Shown in pieces: positions 35,395-46,574 of a stretch of DNA of 64,000 bases (position 1 is its first letter; each line of letters begins with the position of its first letter). A program made the translations under genes and the position numbers. Below the pieces are notes generated by a model. That model saw nothing but the letters and a program-made list of their open reading frames with translations, ran no database searches and was not told where the DNA came from. Location of the stretch: contig MNCI01006562.1 in assembly GCA_015680685.1 (NCBI GenBank), positions 1 to 64,000 on the forward strand. Reading direction: 5' to 3'. This DNA is from Gnetum montanum (lineage: Eukaryota > Streptophyta > Gnetopsida > Gnetales > Gnetaceae).

Positions 35395-38300
35395 ATGACA
35401 CCCAAAGGTGAACGCAAGCATCAAGGACTTGCTAAGGTGGACGAGGTAAAGGACACCCTGGGGCATCTACCCAAGGTGCGTGTTGAAGTGCGAGAGGAGG
35501 CTCTATTCACTCGGTAAGTTGCTACACTACCCTTGTTTTTTCTTAGACTACAGTAATAGTAACTATGATGAAATCCATGCCTTTTGCCATTATTTTGGTT
35601 GTTGTTTTGGCTGCTACACCATTGCTGTTGCTGGTTGGCTGTAGTGGCTATACGAACGTTATGCTACAGTTGCATGCGAAATCGCCTCAACCGCCATTGT
35701 TGCAACTACCTCGTTGCGGGGGTTTGGATGATTTTGGATAGCTTAGCACATGGTTAGCGTATTGTAGCACCCTCAAGAAGGTTTGTCCATCTATGATATT
35801 TGATAGCGTGACATGTGTTTATCGTAGTGTATCACGAGTTATTTTGTATGATAGAAGTACGATTGAGATGGATGTATCACATTGAATTCTTTCTTGTCTA
35901 AATTTTGTAATGTTTTTTTATTATGTTGTGTCAATATATCGTAAGGTCTTTAGATTTGCCACATTGCTATGCTGTTGAATTTGTAACACCGCTACGTTGC
36001 TGAATTTGTTTCTGTTAAGAGTGCTACATTGCTATGCCTGTCACGGTAGATATGTTGATTACATTGTTACATTATTGCACGTCTGTCTGTTCTTGTTCCT
36101 TTGCTACGTTATGTGTCATGCGTTTGCGTCTAGGTGTTATTACATTGTGCAAGGCTTGATGAGTATGCTATGCTGCGAGTGTCATGTTGCTACGATGCCT
36201 ATGATTTTTATTCTATTTTTTTGTTTTTTATTGGAGAGAGATTTGGGACTGAGAGATCATGCTACGCTATACGCAAAGTAAATGTCATGTTATACTATAT
36301 GTAATCAGAGGGTTACGCTACGCTACGTGTAAACTTCACTCATACACAGTGCTAACGTTTAATGCTTCGTTATGCAAGGTCATGTTGAAGCCCATTCTGA
36401 TTGTCCTGGAGATTGTGGGAGTCCTGTCCTACCTTAGCAAACTAGTGGCCAATGTCCCTCCTCCCTATGCACGTGTGGGGCAGTAGGTGGTCTGGTTCTA
36501 GGAGGGTGCATGAGACTTCCTATAGTTCATCCTCTACCATTTTAGTGTGACTGTTTGGTCACACTTATTAGTGGAGACAACAACTGTAATCATAGAAATC
36601 CTATTGCCCAGGGCAAATCAGGGCATTTTGAAATTTTTAACTGATGGGTCAATCGGGGGTGATCGGGCAGAAGGTTCCAAGAAACACCCAAAAAGCTTGA
36701 GATGCTTAAGTTGGATCTAAGAGATGCCTGAGTATAAGTGATATCACTTATACAACACGCTATTCATTGCCTATCACATGGGCACCTGCTTTCAGAACCC
36801 ACCGAGAACCGTTTATTATGCCGATTGGTGAGTTCTATGAAGGTATTTTCTTGCATTCTATAATCCATGCTACACTGGACATAGGTATTAACAACGTGTG
36901 TGTATATATATATATATATTTTGTTGCCAGGATTTTTATTGATAGAAGTGGTTTCCACGGTGATATAGATGCCTTGGCATTGGCATAGATGGCCCTGCGT
37001 GAGTTTTCCTCTACTAGGAATGTGCGCACTGGCGTAATAGGCCAATTTTGGGATGAGTTCAGAACCTATCCGACCTAGTATTTCCAATTTTATGGGAAGT
37101 GTAAAGAAGTCAGTTGGTTGGACAAGGAGTGGACATCCCTTAGGCCGCTCACTGTTGAATATGTGTTGGTGGATCTCCCACCATTTCCCATGCCATTTAA
37201 ACCTGGTACGCTAAACTGTGACTTTGCTGCTACATGTTTGAGTGATGTTCATAATTTTTTGCTAACTTTTTCTTTTATTTTGCAAATCATTTTAGTTGCA
37301 AGGAAATCCCAAGAGGTGATTGTAATCACCTCTAGGTGCAACGAAACCAACCTCTTTTTCAGGTACGGGGAGGTGGAGGAGATCCAAAGTTGGCTCTGTA
37401 ATGGGGCCCCAACCACGCTTGTCCACAACCTTCAAGAGGCTAGGCTTATGGACTTTTTTTTGGCCATCAACCTGAACGCCCTACATGCTGAAATGCTTTC
37501 CCTAGCCAACTCCTTGTTCGAGAAAGTGGACTGCTTCCACACACATGTTCACGGTGTGTGAGTGGTGTTTGAAATCAATGACCAATTATTCATGGACCTT
37601 TTCGGCGTCCTTTCTGGTGGTCTTCCCGTAGGAGAAAAAATCAAGAAAGATGCAAACCATTAGGGGGACATTGAAGAGTGGCTAGGGAAAACATTGGATT
37701 GAAAGGGGATCGATATTGAGAAGGTTAGGCTATGGGTGGCCAAAATGATTTACCTTGTCTTCCATGCCTATGCCTTCCCCAAGCTACTCTCCCAAAGGAA
37801 AAATCATCAGAATCAAGTAGGCTTGGATAATGAGGGATGTTATGGAAGAGGGGACTTATTACAATTGGGCAAAACACCTTTGCAAAGGCTTATAGGCTGA
37901 AATGGTCAAGCTCTATGGGAATGTTGAGTCCTATTTCAATGTGCACTATGCCTTCTTTATAACTTACTCGTGGCGTTTTGCGGAATTCTTGATAGTTCGC
38001 GAGAATGGGGTCTAGGTACTACATGATCATAGCTAGATTTCCAAACCGTGGATCTGCCAAGTCTTCCATACCACCCGATCCCAGGACCCTTTGAAAGCTA
38101 TTGGGGAATCATTCTCAATGATGACCAAGGATCAAGTGGTGCACAACTTTCGTGCCTAGGACAGCATGGGAGAGGCGCCCCCCCCATTACCACTAGTAGT
38201 GTGACAAGTGGGGAACGCCTCATTGCAGAGATGGTGACTACTAAGTTGCAATCCAAGCGGTCTCTGCTAGCCTAGGAACCTCCTCGCACAAATGAGGAAA

Positions 38301-38834
38301 GAGGGAAGAAGCTACGACTCAAACTTCGTAGAGTGCAGCCTCCGATTGGTAATTTTTTTTAGGCCAACGTTCGCTACACTATGTTATGCTAGGTAGCATT
38401 GTACAGTGTAGCATCTACTTCAAGATGGTATAATTTTCTTTGCTGTGACTACAACTTATTAGTAGAGGAAGAAGGGGAAGAAGGGGAAGAAGAGGTGGTG
38501 GCCCCTATGACAGGGGCCACTAGTGAAAATGAAGAGGCTTCGACCACAGAGGAAAGGGCCCCAACCAAAGGGGCCCCTACTGTAAAAGAAAGGACCTCAG
38601 TAGGTGAGAAGGAGGTCCCTGCCGATGAATAGGAGGCCCCCACCGATGAAGAAAGGGGCACAAGAAACGAGGAAGAGGCCCCTACTGATGACCCTTTTAC
38701 ATAGAGCAGTTTAGTGCTGGAGGGACATATGAGCATTGAGGACGTTACTACATTGTTGGGTTAGCTGGAAGGAGAGGGGATCCATTTTGATGCTGGTGAG
38801 TTTAACCACATATTTGATAGTGTGTTGATGGACG

Positions 38835-38868
<34 letters not shown>

Positions 38869-40149
38869 ACTATCACCTTTGAGGGTTTGCTAGGTAGGAG
38901 CTTTACACTATCATTTATGCTATTCATCAGCTTTATCGTCGTCCTTTGTACTATGGCTAATAGGTTTCACTATGCAGTAGGTACTACTATTGATACCTCT
39001 GGCCCTTCCTCGATTTGCCTGCGACCATGGACTGAGACCCCTGAAAAATTTACTTTCATGGAGGGGATGGTCAAAGACATGATTGACCGTCTGCAGCAGA
39101 TTGACTTGGAAGTGGGTAAGTTAATGTTGCTACGCTAGACTCTCTAAATTGTTGTTGCTTCACTATGCCACTATGACTAATGCCTTTCTATGTGCGGTTG
39201 GCAGCCTCTCGCCTCAAGTGGGATCCTAAACAAGCGGTTGAGGTCGAAACCATGCCCAAATTTCTACTAGAGGTGACCGAAGTACCTCATTGCATATATG
39301 ACAAAGTAAGCCAATGTGCATTGTACTCGACATGCTCTTTGTGGGAATGTAGGCGCATGAATGAAGACCTCTAGAAATGGGCACAAAATCTTGAGAAGGA
39401 GAAGGCTAATTTGACCATTGAGGTGGGAGATCTCCAATCTAGAAATGAATTCCTATGGGCCTGAGACACTAATGATGGCAGTTGGTGCATGACCGTCATC
39501 AACTACGTAAGGTATTGGATGACCGTGTAATGCAACAATGAGGCCACTTATGAAATAATAGAACAACGAATGCAAATGGACCTGTTAGCAGAGAAGAACC
39601 AAGATTAGAAGGACTATAGTGCAAAAGCTTACGAGTAGGGGTAGGCATAGAAGAATCACAAACACATGTATAAACTGGAATGTGCCATCTGCTGTAAATA
39701 ATACCGAGATGCCTTTGTTAAATTGCATAGTTACGAGGTATTCTTTGACATTATTGGCACTTCTAGGGCTTACAATAGGTTTATGCAGTAGGTGATAGTG
39801 AGTGAATCTCCCAAAAGGGAAATGACCTTTCCCATGGGTGAGGCCACTACTGCCACCTTTTCTCTAGGGCCATCAAAATGGACAACCATAAAAAAGGAGA
39901 AAGTTGCAGCGAACACTGATCTGGGGGACAAGAATTGGGCCGATATTATAGAGGAGGAGATCTTGCAATATCTAGCAGCAAGCATTGATCGGATACCCCT
40001 CGAAATGGACGTGGGGAAGTCTTGGGTTAGTCTTTTTTTTAGTGTTGTGATGATTTATTTGATTCGAGTCCTTATTGTAACTTTGACTCACTATTTCATT
40101 TTCCCTGTGGTACAAAATCTAGATGAAGACACAAGACCTAATGAGGTAG
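35395..40149 (+). pseudogene. B2 antisense spliced gene (aORF), decayed
   Basis: Seven-exon model, opposite to gag-pol. Introns: 35,514-36,378 (GTAAGT), 36,828-36,930 (GTGAGT), 37,206-37,295 (GTACGC), 38,349-38,462 (GTAATT), 39,116-39,204 (GTAAGT), 40,026-40,122 (GTTAGT), all ending AG; most sites align with B1. Exon 1 starts MTPKGERKHQGLAKVDEVKD. Exon 2 has MLKPILIVLEIVGVLSYLSK. Exons 3-4 encode a globular part with WLDKEWTSLRPLTVEYVLVD, EVEEIQSWLCNGAPTTLVHN and VRLWVAKMIYLVFHAYAFPK. Exon 5 is Glu-rich and contains a 33-base C run; exon 6 looks coiled-coil-like (NLEKEKANLTIEVGDLQSRN). TAG stops interrupt exons 2-6. Antisense extra ORFs are known in Tat-type elements, but downstream of pol as I recall. 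Product not recognised; exon 6 may hold more introns. Confidence 0.68.
38836..38868 (+). repeat. Run of 33 cytosines
   Basis: An uninterrupted C33 in exon 5 of the B2 antisense gene, after GTGTTGATGGACGAC. In one frame it would encode polyproline. The true length may differ because such runs are prone to slippage in cells and in sequencing. Confidence 0.85.
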
Positions 40150-40655
40150 GGGACGATGAAGCAGGTGTAGGATCATAGCATAACAACAAAGAATTTTATT
40201 TGAATTCTTGTAAAGAATGTTGTAAAACATTATTGGTTAATATTTTGAATGAAAGAATGGAATATAAAGAGGTTTATTTCATTTTGACTTGTATCTTATA
40301 TTTATTGTTATTTTATTCTTTATATGTTTTTCTTGTTTATTGATTAAACTCCTTGGGAGCGTCTCATTTTAGTTTTAGGTTGTTTTGGGTCATAACAATA
40401 GTTTAAGGCCATTCTAGGCCACTGCTAGTTTTAGGCCATTTCGAGCTATCACATGATGGTAAAGAAACATTTTTTCCAGTTTTAGGCCTTAGTGGATTAT
40501 GGCATGATGTAAACAATGGATGTGATGTGAATGGTTTAAAGAATGAGGTAGACACTTAGCGTAAATGAATGGATATGACGTAAACAAAGAATAAATGTGT
40601 GATAAGCGTTAGTCATGTTGAAAGCAGTGGAGTAGTTATGCTACGCATGTAACGA
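40150..40655. repeat. B2 array 1 and the aORF 3' end
   Basis: From about 40,375 to 40,500 there are degenerate units such as AGTTTTAGGCC and AGTTTAAGGCC, the B2 match of the array at 23,480-23,960. Before it lies T-rich sequence that could hold the aORF poly(A) site; the gag-pro stop (TGA, minus strand) is at 40,658-40,656. Confidence 0.6.
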
Positions 40656-41640
40656 TCATTCTCGCAGCTGCTTTCTAACCCATTGTGGGCTCAGTGATGC
40701 ATAAGGTCGAGGTGCTTTGTTGTGGTATTCTTCTATATCATTATCTACCACTTGAAAAGCTAATTCAGCCCACGTAGTTTTGTTTTCTGAGCCAGCATTT
40801 TGGGCTGACTCATTTGCCAAACAAGTAGCCTTAGTGGAGATAGGTGGTTCATTCTTAGAGGTTATTACCTTCGAACCCTATTCCATGTCAACATTGTTGA
40901 TTGCTTGGGTGGCCGCTTCATCATTGTAGATCACCACCTCCCTACCAGTGTATGGTAGGTGGATTTCTTGATGTATAGGTGAAGAGACAACCTTGAGTTA
41001 GGCTAACCATGACCTTCCTAAGATCAAGTTAAACTTAGGCATCTCTTCCATCACGATGAATGTTGCATTTGTGGGGAACTGGTTCCCCACCACAAAGTTA
41101 ATGTGGACAGTCCCTTTTACTACTAGCCTCACTTCGTTGAACGACTTTAGACATGATGTTGTCGTGGGTTTTGATTTGATCCACCAAATCCATTTTGTCC
41201 ACTATGGGGAATGGGATGACATTTGTAGCAGCCCCGTCATCAACATGTACTCTTTGGATCTTGTGTTGACTTACCTGAATTGTGATGAATAGGGGTGTTG
41301 TTGTCACCCAACCCTTCTTAGGGTCATCCTTAATGGATTCGTATTGAAACTTTAACTGAGCTGGCCATGATTCTTTAGGCGTAGAAGGAGCCATAACTGC
41401 ATGGATTGCTTTCTCCTTTGTTGACATGTCTTCGTCAACCGGTATGGATGTTAACATGTGAACCAAGGCCTCACAGTGTGTAATGGAGGTCATTACCAGG
41501 TCGTACAGGCTCAAGGTTGTATTCTTTTGTTTCATATCCTGTTTGACCTTAGTAAGGGTGTTTAGAAGGTTCTGTCCACTTTTCTATTATTTGCTACCCT
41601 TCTCCTGCTCCATTCGTCCTAGGAGACGAATCTCTCGAGG
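40656..41640 (-). pseudogene. B2 aspartic protease (broken)
   Basis: The 145-codon piece at 41,535-41,098 has LSLYDLVMTSITHCEALVHM, then RVHVDDGAATNVIPFPIVDK with the VDDGA active site kept. After a frameshift it continues VVGNQFPTNATFIVMEEMPK, FNLILGRSWLA and SSPIHQEIHLPYTGREVVIY. It ends RPYASLSPQWVRKQLRE then TGA. B1 ends at nearly the same residue, so gag-pro terminates here before the antisense cassette. Confidence 0.8.
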
Positions 41641-44340
41641 AGGAGTGGTTTCGGATTTGGGGCTAGATTTTCTTGGATGGGTTGGTGATGATTGCATGCT
41701 TGTAGGGGTGTCAACTATTAATGATAAGGGGGTGTAGATGTGAAGGATGAGGGGGTAGGCTTCGTAGGACCTGGGATGGTACATTCCTTGGTCGTTTTGT
41801 CCATCAGGTGCTTTTCCCATTTCTTTGAATGGGAAGGCTATGATGCCGTCTTAGATTGGCCCTGTGAGATGGGGGTAGTTGAGTGTTGTGGCCCCCTAAT
41901 GACAAACGGTGTTTGTGGTGTTAGCATAGGTGGTGATGTAATTTTGAATATGAAGGGTGCAAAGGGGGATGTCCGAGGGGGAATCTTGAGGACGAACGGC
42001 TCTTATGACGTCTTTTTTGCCGTTGTTGGTGTTGGTACACTACATTGAGGCACAAGAACCACAAATGGCTACTGTGGCGATTTTGGGTTATTGTCTATGC
42101 CAATCGTGTTGATAATGTACCCCACGTTGTTAGCATTGAGGGGGTCCTTGTAGACATGCATGGATTGATTTTCGAGGCGGACAAGGCTGCTTTCATCCAG
42201 AACCAACTTTCCCTGATCAATCATGCACTAGATGTCATCTTTTAAGGCTAGAAAGTAATTCATGTCATGACCACAAAGTTGATGGTAGTCACAGAACCGC
42301 TCCAGCCTGAAGTTCTTAGGGACTGGCAGCTTGTTGGGTGTAGCCAAGGAGGGGTTCCTAAGGAGTTTGCAATATCATTGATGCTATTTGGTTACCTCCT
42401 CTAACATCCACTTATGTTGGATGTACCTAGCCCCCAAAAATTACTTTAGGAGTTTTGAAGGCTTGAGAGGTAAGGAGGTGTATTTAGAGCGATGTTTTTG
42501 CTCAAAGTTGGGTTTAGGCTAAGTTGATGCCTCTAGTGCTGATGTGGAGGGTTGGGTAGCATTACTTGGGCTAGGCATGGGGTTAGTTAATGTTGTGGCT
42601 ACCTTTTTGTTATTGTTGTTATTGGGATTTGCCTCGTTTGCCATGACGGCCACCATTGTCGTTGCGGCTTTACCCTTCTGTTTGTCTTTTTTGGTATATG
42701 CATTTTTATATGCAACATAGGCTGGGTCTTTACTGGTTTCAGCTATGTCTTGGATGCTCTTCATTTGGGTGAAAGCTTGACTAAGAGAGCATGGGACTAG
42801 GTAATACAGCTTGGATTTGATGAAATCATTTACCACCCCCTTGAAGATGGCCAACAAATGGGTCTCTGCGATAGGCTCACGGATCTCATTCAAGGTAGCG
42901 CTCCACCACTATATAAACTTTTGAATCGACTTGAGTGGGTATTGCTTAACGCCCATCAACTGATCTAGCATGAGTTTGGGCTTCAAGTTATACTTGAAGC
43001 AGGTCACGAACTGGGTCAGTAGCTCTTCCAATGTTGAGATGGAGGCACATGGGAGCGTGCAGTACCAGTCTAACTCTTTGTCCATTAGAGACATAACAAA
43101 GATGCAAATAATAGTGTGCGACCATTGCTACAACAATAAAGATTTAGATCTAAATGTGACTAAATGCGTGTTGGGATCATCCTCCCCATTGTATTTTATG
43201 AAGTGGGGAAGTGACATCTGAGGGGATAACGTGAGCATGGGAATAATCGGGCTGATGGGGTCGTCATGGTAGAAATCCATGACTTGCACTATGTCAGAAT
43301 CAACAACTTTGAGACATTTAATCTCTTCAGTAAGGGTTTGGATTAGTTGGAATGCTTGATCTAGACCCAGAGATGACGTAGATAGTTGTGGTGTTATAGG
43401 GGCTACTATCATTGGTGGCATAGTAAGGATAGCAGCCTGGCTCATAGGGAGTGCTATTGGGGCTACCCCTATGAAGGGTGTTACCTGTGAGGTCCACCAC
43501 CTAGTGAGTAGTGCTGTTGGAGCAGCGACCACTGGTGGTGCCGTAGGGTTAGTCATTTGCATGATTGATGGGATGGGCCACAGTCCCACGCTTGGTTGTG
43601 ATACTTACGGGACTTGGTATGCTTGGTGGTAAGGGTAATGTAATGTCTAGGAGGGTTGCAAAATAGGGGGCGAAGTGGCTAGGGTTCATCATGTAGTTGG
43701 GGCTAGACCCACCGTTGATGGTGGAATAGGTGTAGATGATGGAATAGGAGCAGAGGCTTCTAGAAGCTATGAAGTAGAGGCAGTGTGCATGTAGGGTAGC
43801 GTAGCTGTGATCGAGGCTTGGTACAAGGATGGGACATAATGAGGAGGGAGAGTGCCTAGGAATGAAACTAAGGGAGGAGCATGTTGGTATGCTGAGGTTG
43901 CAGGATGGCTACCCATGATTGATGAAGATGTAGATTGAGGTAGAGTCGTGGTAATTACAAAGGAGGCTGATGCAAAAAGTGGGTTTGACCTAAAGACCAT
44001 GGTGGGAGGAATGGTCACAGGGTAAGTTTGGCCACCACCCTTGGATTGGGAGTCCAAGTCTTCCTACCCATCCTTAAAAGTTTCATCATAATGGGATGTT
44101 TTGTCCCATTCCCTAGGCTTACTGACTCACATCAGCTGGTCTAAGATCCACTAATATGTTTTCGTTAGGTGAATGGTAAGGTTAGGGGTAGGGATGAATT
44201 CCCTCTTGTTTCGATGAAGGAATTCGAAGTTGCATTTCTCCTCAAGTTCTTGGCAATCCAAGGGAAGATTTTCCTGGATCTTTGCAAAGAGGAAGTTGTA
44301 ATGCTCTACGTCTTGTGCTAAGAACTTAGGTGACAAATGT
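41641..44340 (-). pseudogene. B2 gag (broken)
   Basis: Starts near MSPKFLAQDVEHYNFLFAKI (44,336) and REFIPTPNL, like the B3 start. It then has a Pro/Ala/Thr-rich stretch (44,057-43,400), LPHFIKYNGEDDPNTHLVTF (43,200-43,141), LTQFVTCFKYNLKPKLMLDQ (43,034-42,975), PAYVAYKNAYTKKDKQKGKA (42,740-42,680) and a zinc-knuckle-like CDYHQLCGHDMNYF near 42,295-42,255, where the last cysteine is now F. It would coat element RNA. Multiple stops and shifts interrupt it. Confidence 0.8.
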
Positions 44341-44684
44341 CAAATCCTAAGAGACTGGTATGGTGCTAGCACTGGGCTAGGTGGCCGCTTAGCACCTATG
44401 GTGCTTTGAGCTGAGAAAGGAGCCTCAAGGCTTGAGGTAGAAATAGGAGTTGTTGGCAGAATCATTTTGCATGATAAAAAGGAAAGTTGAAAATGAGAAA
44501 TACGGAGATCAATAGGTGAACAGAGGTTTTTCATCCTACTGGGTTCCAAAGGAACCGTCATTGTGACCAATCTACACCACATGATGTGTAGACAACCATA
44601 AGGGTGTCACATCTACGCTAGTAGGTGACGAGGTACAAATAGCGTGCAAGACTACCCAAAAGACACACAAAGGGTAGCAAAAAG

Positions 44685-44702
44685 GTCCTCCTTCTAGCAC
44701 CA
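44685..44702 (-). promoter_or_regulatory. B2 primer-binding site
   Basis: TGGTGCTAGAAGGAGGAC on the minus strand, five bases (GTTTT) after the 5' LTR end. B3 has TGGCACTAGAAGGAGGGC five bases after its LTR. It starts with TGG as expected for pairing with a tRNA 3' CCA end. I did not identify the tRNA. Confidence 0.75.
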
Positions 44703-44707
44703 AAAAC

Positions 44708-46569
44708 TATAGCAACTGAAAATGTTGGTGGCTGGAACACCAAGTGGTTGTCGGGTGAACGATTTAACCCCGAATCCATGTGAGGGCCGTGCTGGAGAGA
44801 AACAAAAATAGGGTGCCCTAAATGGTCTAGTCAATCAGATAGGGATGTAATAAGTGTATCTTAATCTTACATAAAAGTTTGTTTTGGAAGCAAAGTATGT
44901 GAAATAAATCAATAATCAATAAATGCAGAGAGATAGAAATAGTGCAAAACAACGATTATAGCGAGCAAATAGCAAAATGGTTTTAGGTGAGAAAGTGCAC
45001 CACCCCAAAGGTTGCAGATTTGATCTTTTGCCTTGTTGAAAGGTGTACAATAGGTTATGCAACACTGGAGAGACACTGCTTACACCGAACGGTATAGTCA
45101 CAGGTCTTCTGTTTGCTACTCTGTTCGTTAGGATGCCAAAATGTTCAACTGACAAAGGGATGTTTGGAGCCAAGTAGAGAACTCAAAGGCAACCAAAATG
45201 CTCAAAATGCTAACTATGCTCTCTGAAAGCCAACTTAAAAGCCAACTAGAACAAAAGCCAACCAAAAAGTCAAAAAGCCAACCAGCCAACTTAAAACATA
45301 CTAAAAAGCCAACCCCTTGAGCATTGTTTGTTGCAGTATTTATAGGGCTAGGAGTAGGAGAGAAACATGGTCTAGATGCCATGCATCTTGGGCCCCACAA
45401 GGTGCTAACATGCCTGTACCATGTGGAAGTGCGATGCTAGATGTGAACTTTCTTACGCTGTGACTATACCACTGAAGTTGTATGTGCCGAAATCCAGTGT
45501 GCTAACAATGTAAGCAAAATGGAGCCTATGCTCCAGGACTATGTCTTCCCTACTTTCACAAGTAGGGTCAAGCGTAGGAAGAATTTTGTGGGAGTTGATT
45601 AGGGATATGCAAAATGAAGTAAAATTGCTAATTTCGCCAACAAGTTCTAGAGCACTACCCAAATATGTCTTGATGCTTCTGTGCCAATGTTACATTATTC
45701 ACGTTGTTGAGCACATTGGTGTAGTGTAAGTAGCTACTTGCTATAGTGTGCTATGCTAAGTAGCGTAGCTATTGGTCTTAACAGAAATTTGCATAGGAGC
45801 CAAAGAGCATTTGTCTGAGGCTCTTAGTTAGGCTAACAATTGCAATTTTTTTCTTTCTATGCCAAAAAGCCTTTGGACTCACTGAGTTCATCCTTGGATC
45901 ATTCTGCATCTTTTACATTGTTGCTATGTTGTGCTACACTATGTAGCGTAGCATAGTGTAGCACCTGAGATATGATGCATCCTTGTTTAATCTGCCATTT
46001 TCTAATAAGAAACTTTGCTTAAGGCTTGAGGGCTAAGTGAGGCAACCAATTTTGAAGGTCGAAGTCTTGCCAAAGTGCAGTCTTCTTTACTAGAATCACT
46101 TGGCAAGATGGGCATTTCTGCTCTACTTTTGCTACGCTATGCTATGCTACATAGCGTAGCACCTTGTGTTGGTTGCATCCTGACTTATTTTGTAATCATC
46201 TTGTCAATTCGCATCTGGATGCTTGAGCAATTATCTTTCAAGGCTTGCTACACTACACATCATAGCGTAGCATAGCAAACTTCTTCACTAGAAAACTTGC
46301 CAAACTATTTTGCTCAGCCCAAACACTTTCGAGAACTCCTAGCATGGTCTCTGGGTAGATTATTAGCTAGGTCAACTATCCAGTTGGGTAGGCTGGAGAG
46401 TCTAGTGGCCTATCAGCTCTGAAGATAGAAAACTTGTTAGACTGGATAGTCTATCTTCAGTGCCTACACTTCCCTGCTGAACCATCATGACGTTGCACTT
46501 GTGGAAGTCCTTGCCCAAATTCCAAGACTCTATTGAAGCATGAGGGTCCTAAAATTTTATGGTGTTTCA
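44708..46569 (-). repeat. B2 5' LTR, 1,862 bp
   Basis: Same ends as the 3' LTR (TGAAACACC start; end GCTATA, where the 3' LTR has GCTACA). TATA box TATAAATACT at 45,345-45,336. Repeated palindromic words include GCTATGCTACATAGCGTAGC at 46,141-46,160. It differs from the 3' LTR by many substitutions, so the insertion is old. Confidence 0.9.
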
Positions 46570-46574
46570 AGCAC

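Larger units (their letters stand above)
27576..46569 (-). mobile_element. Element B2: full-length Tat-type Ty3/gypsy element
   Basis: About 18,994 bp with both LTRs, minus strand: 5' LTR (44,708-46,569), primer site, gag, protease, array, antisense gene (plus strand), array, RT-RNase H, second RNase H, integrase, array, tail, polypurine tract, 3' LTR (27,576-29,454). It lies in exon 2 of the B1 antisense gene. Flanks GGAAC (27,571-27,575) and AGCAC (46,570-46,574) match at three of five bases; comparison with the uninterrupted B2 aORF shows exactly five extra bases, as a decayed target duplication would leave. No gene is intact. Confidence 0.9.

Noticed and set aside
36901-36920. TA dinucleotide run as a separate feature
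   Set aside because: A short microsatellite inside intron 2 of the B2 aORF, just before its acceptor; not notable alone.
27576-46569. Reading B2 and B1 as one recombined element or as one large inverted repeat
   Set aside because: B2 has its own pair of LTRs, primer site and polypurine tract, and B1 resumes at the same aORF position on the other side.
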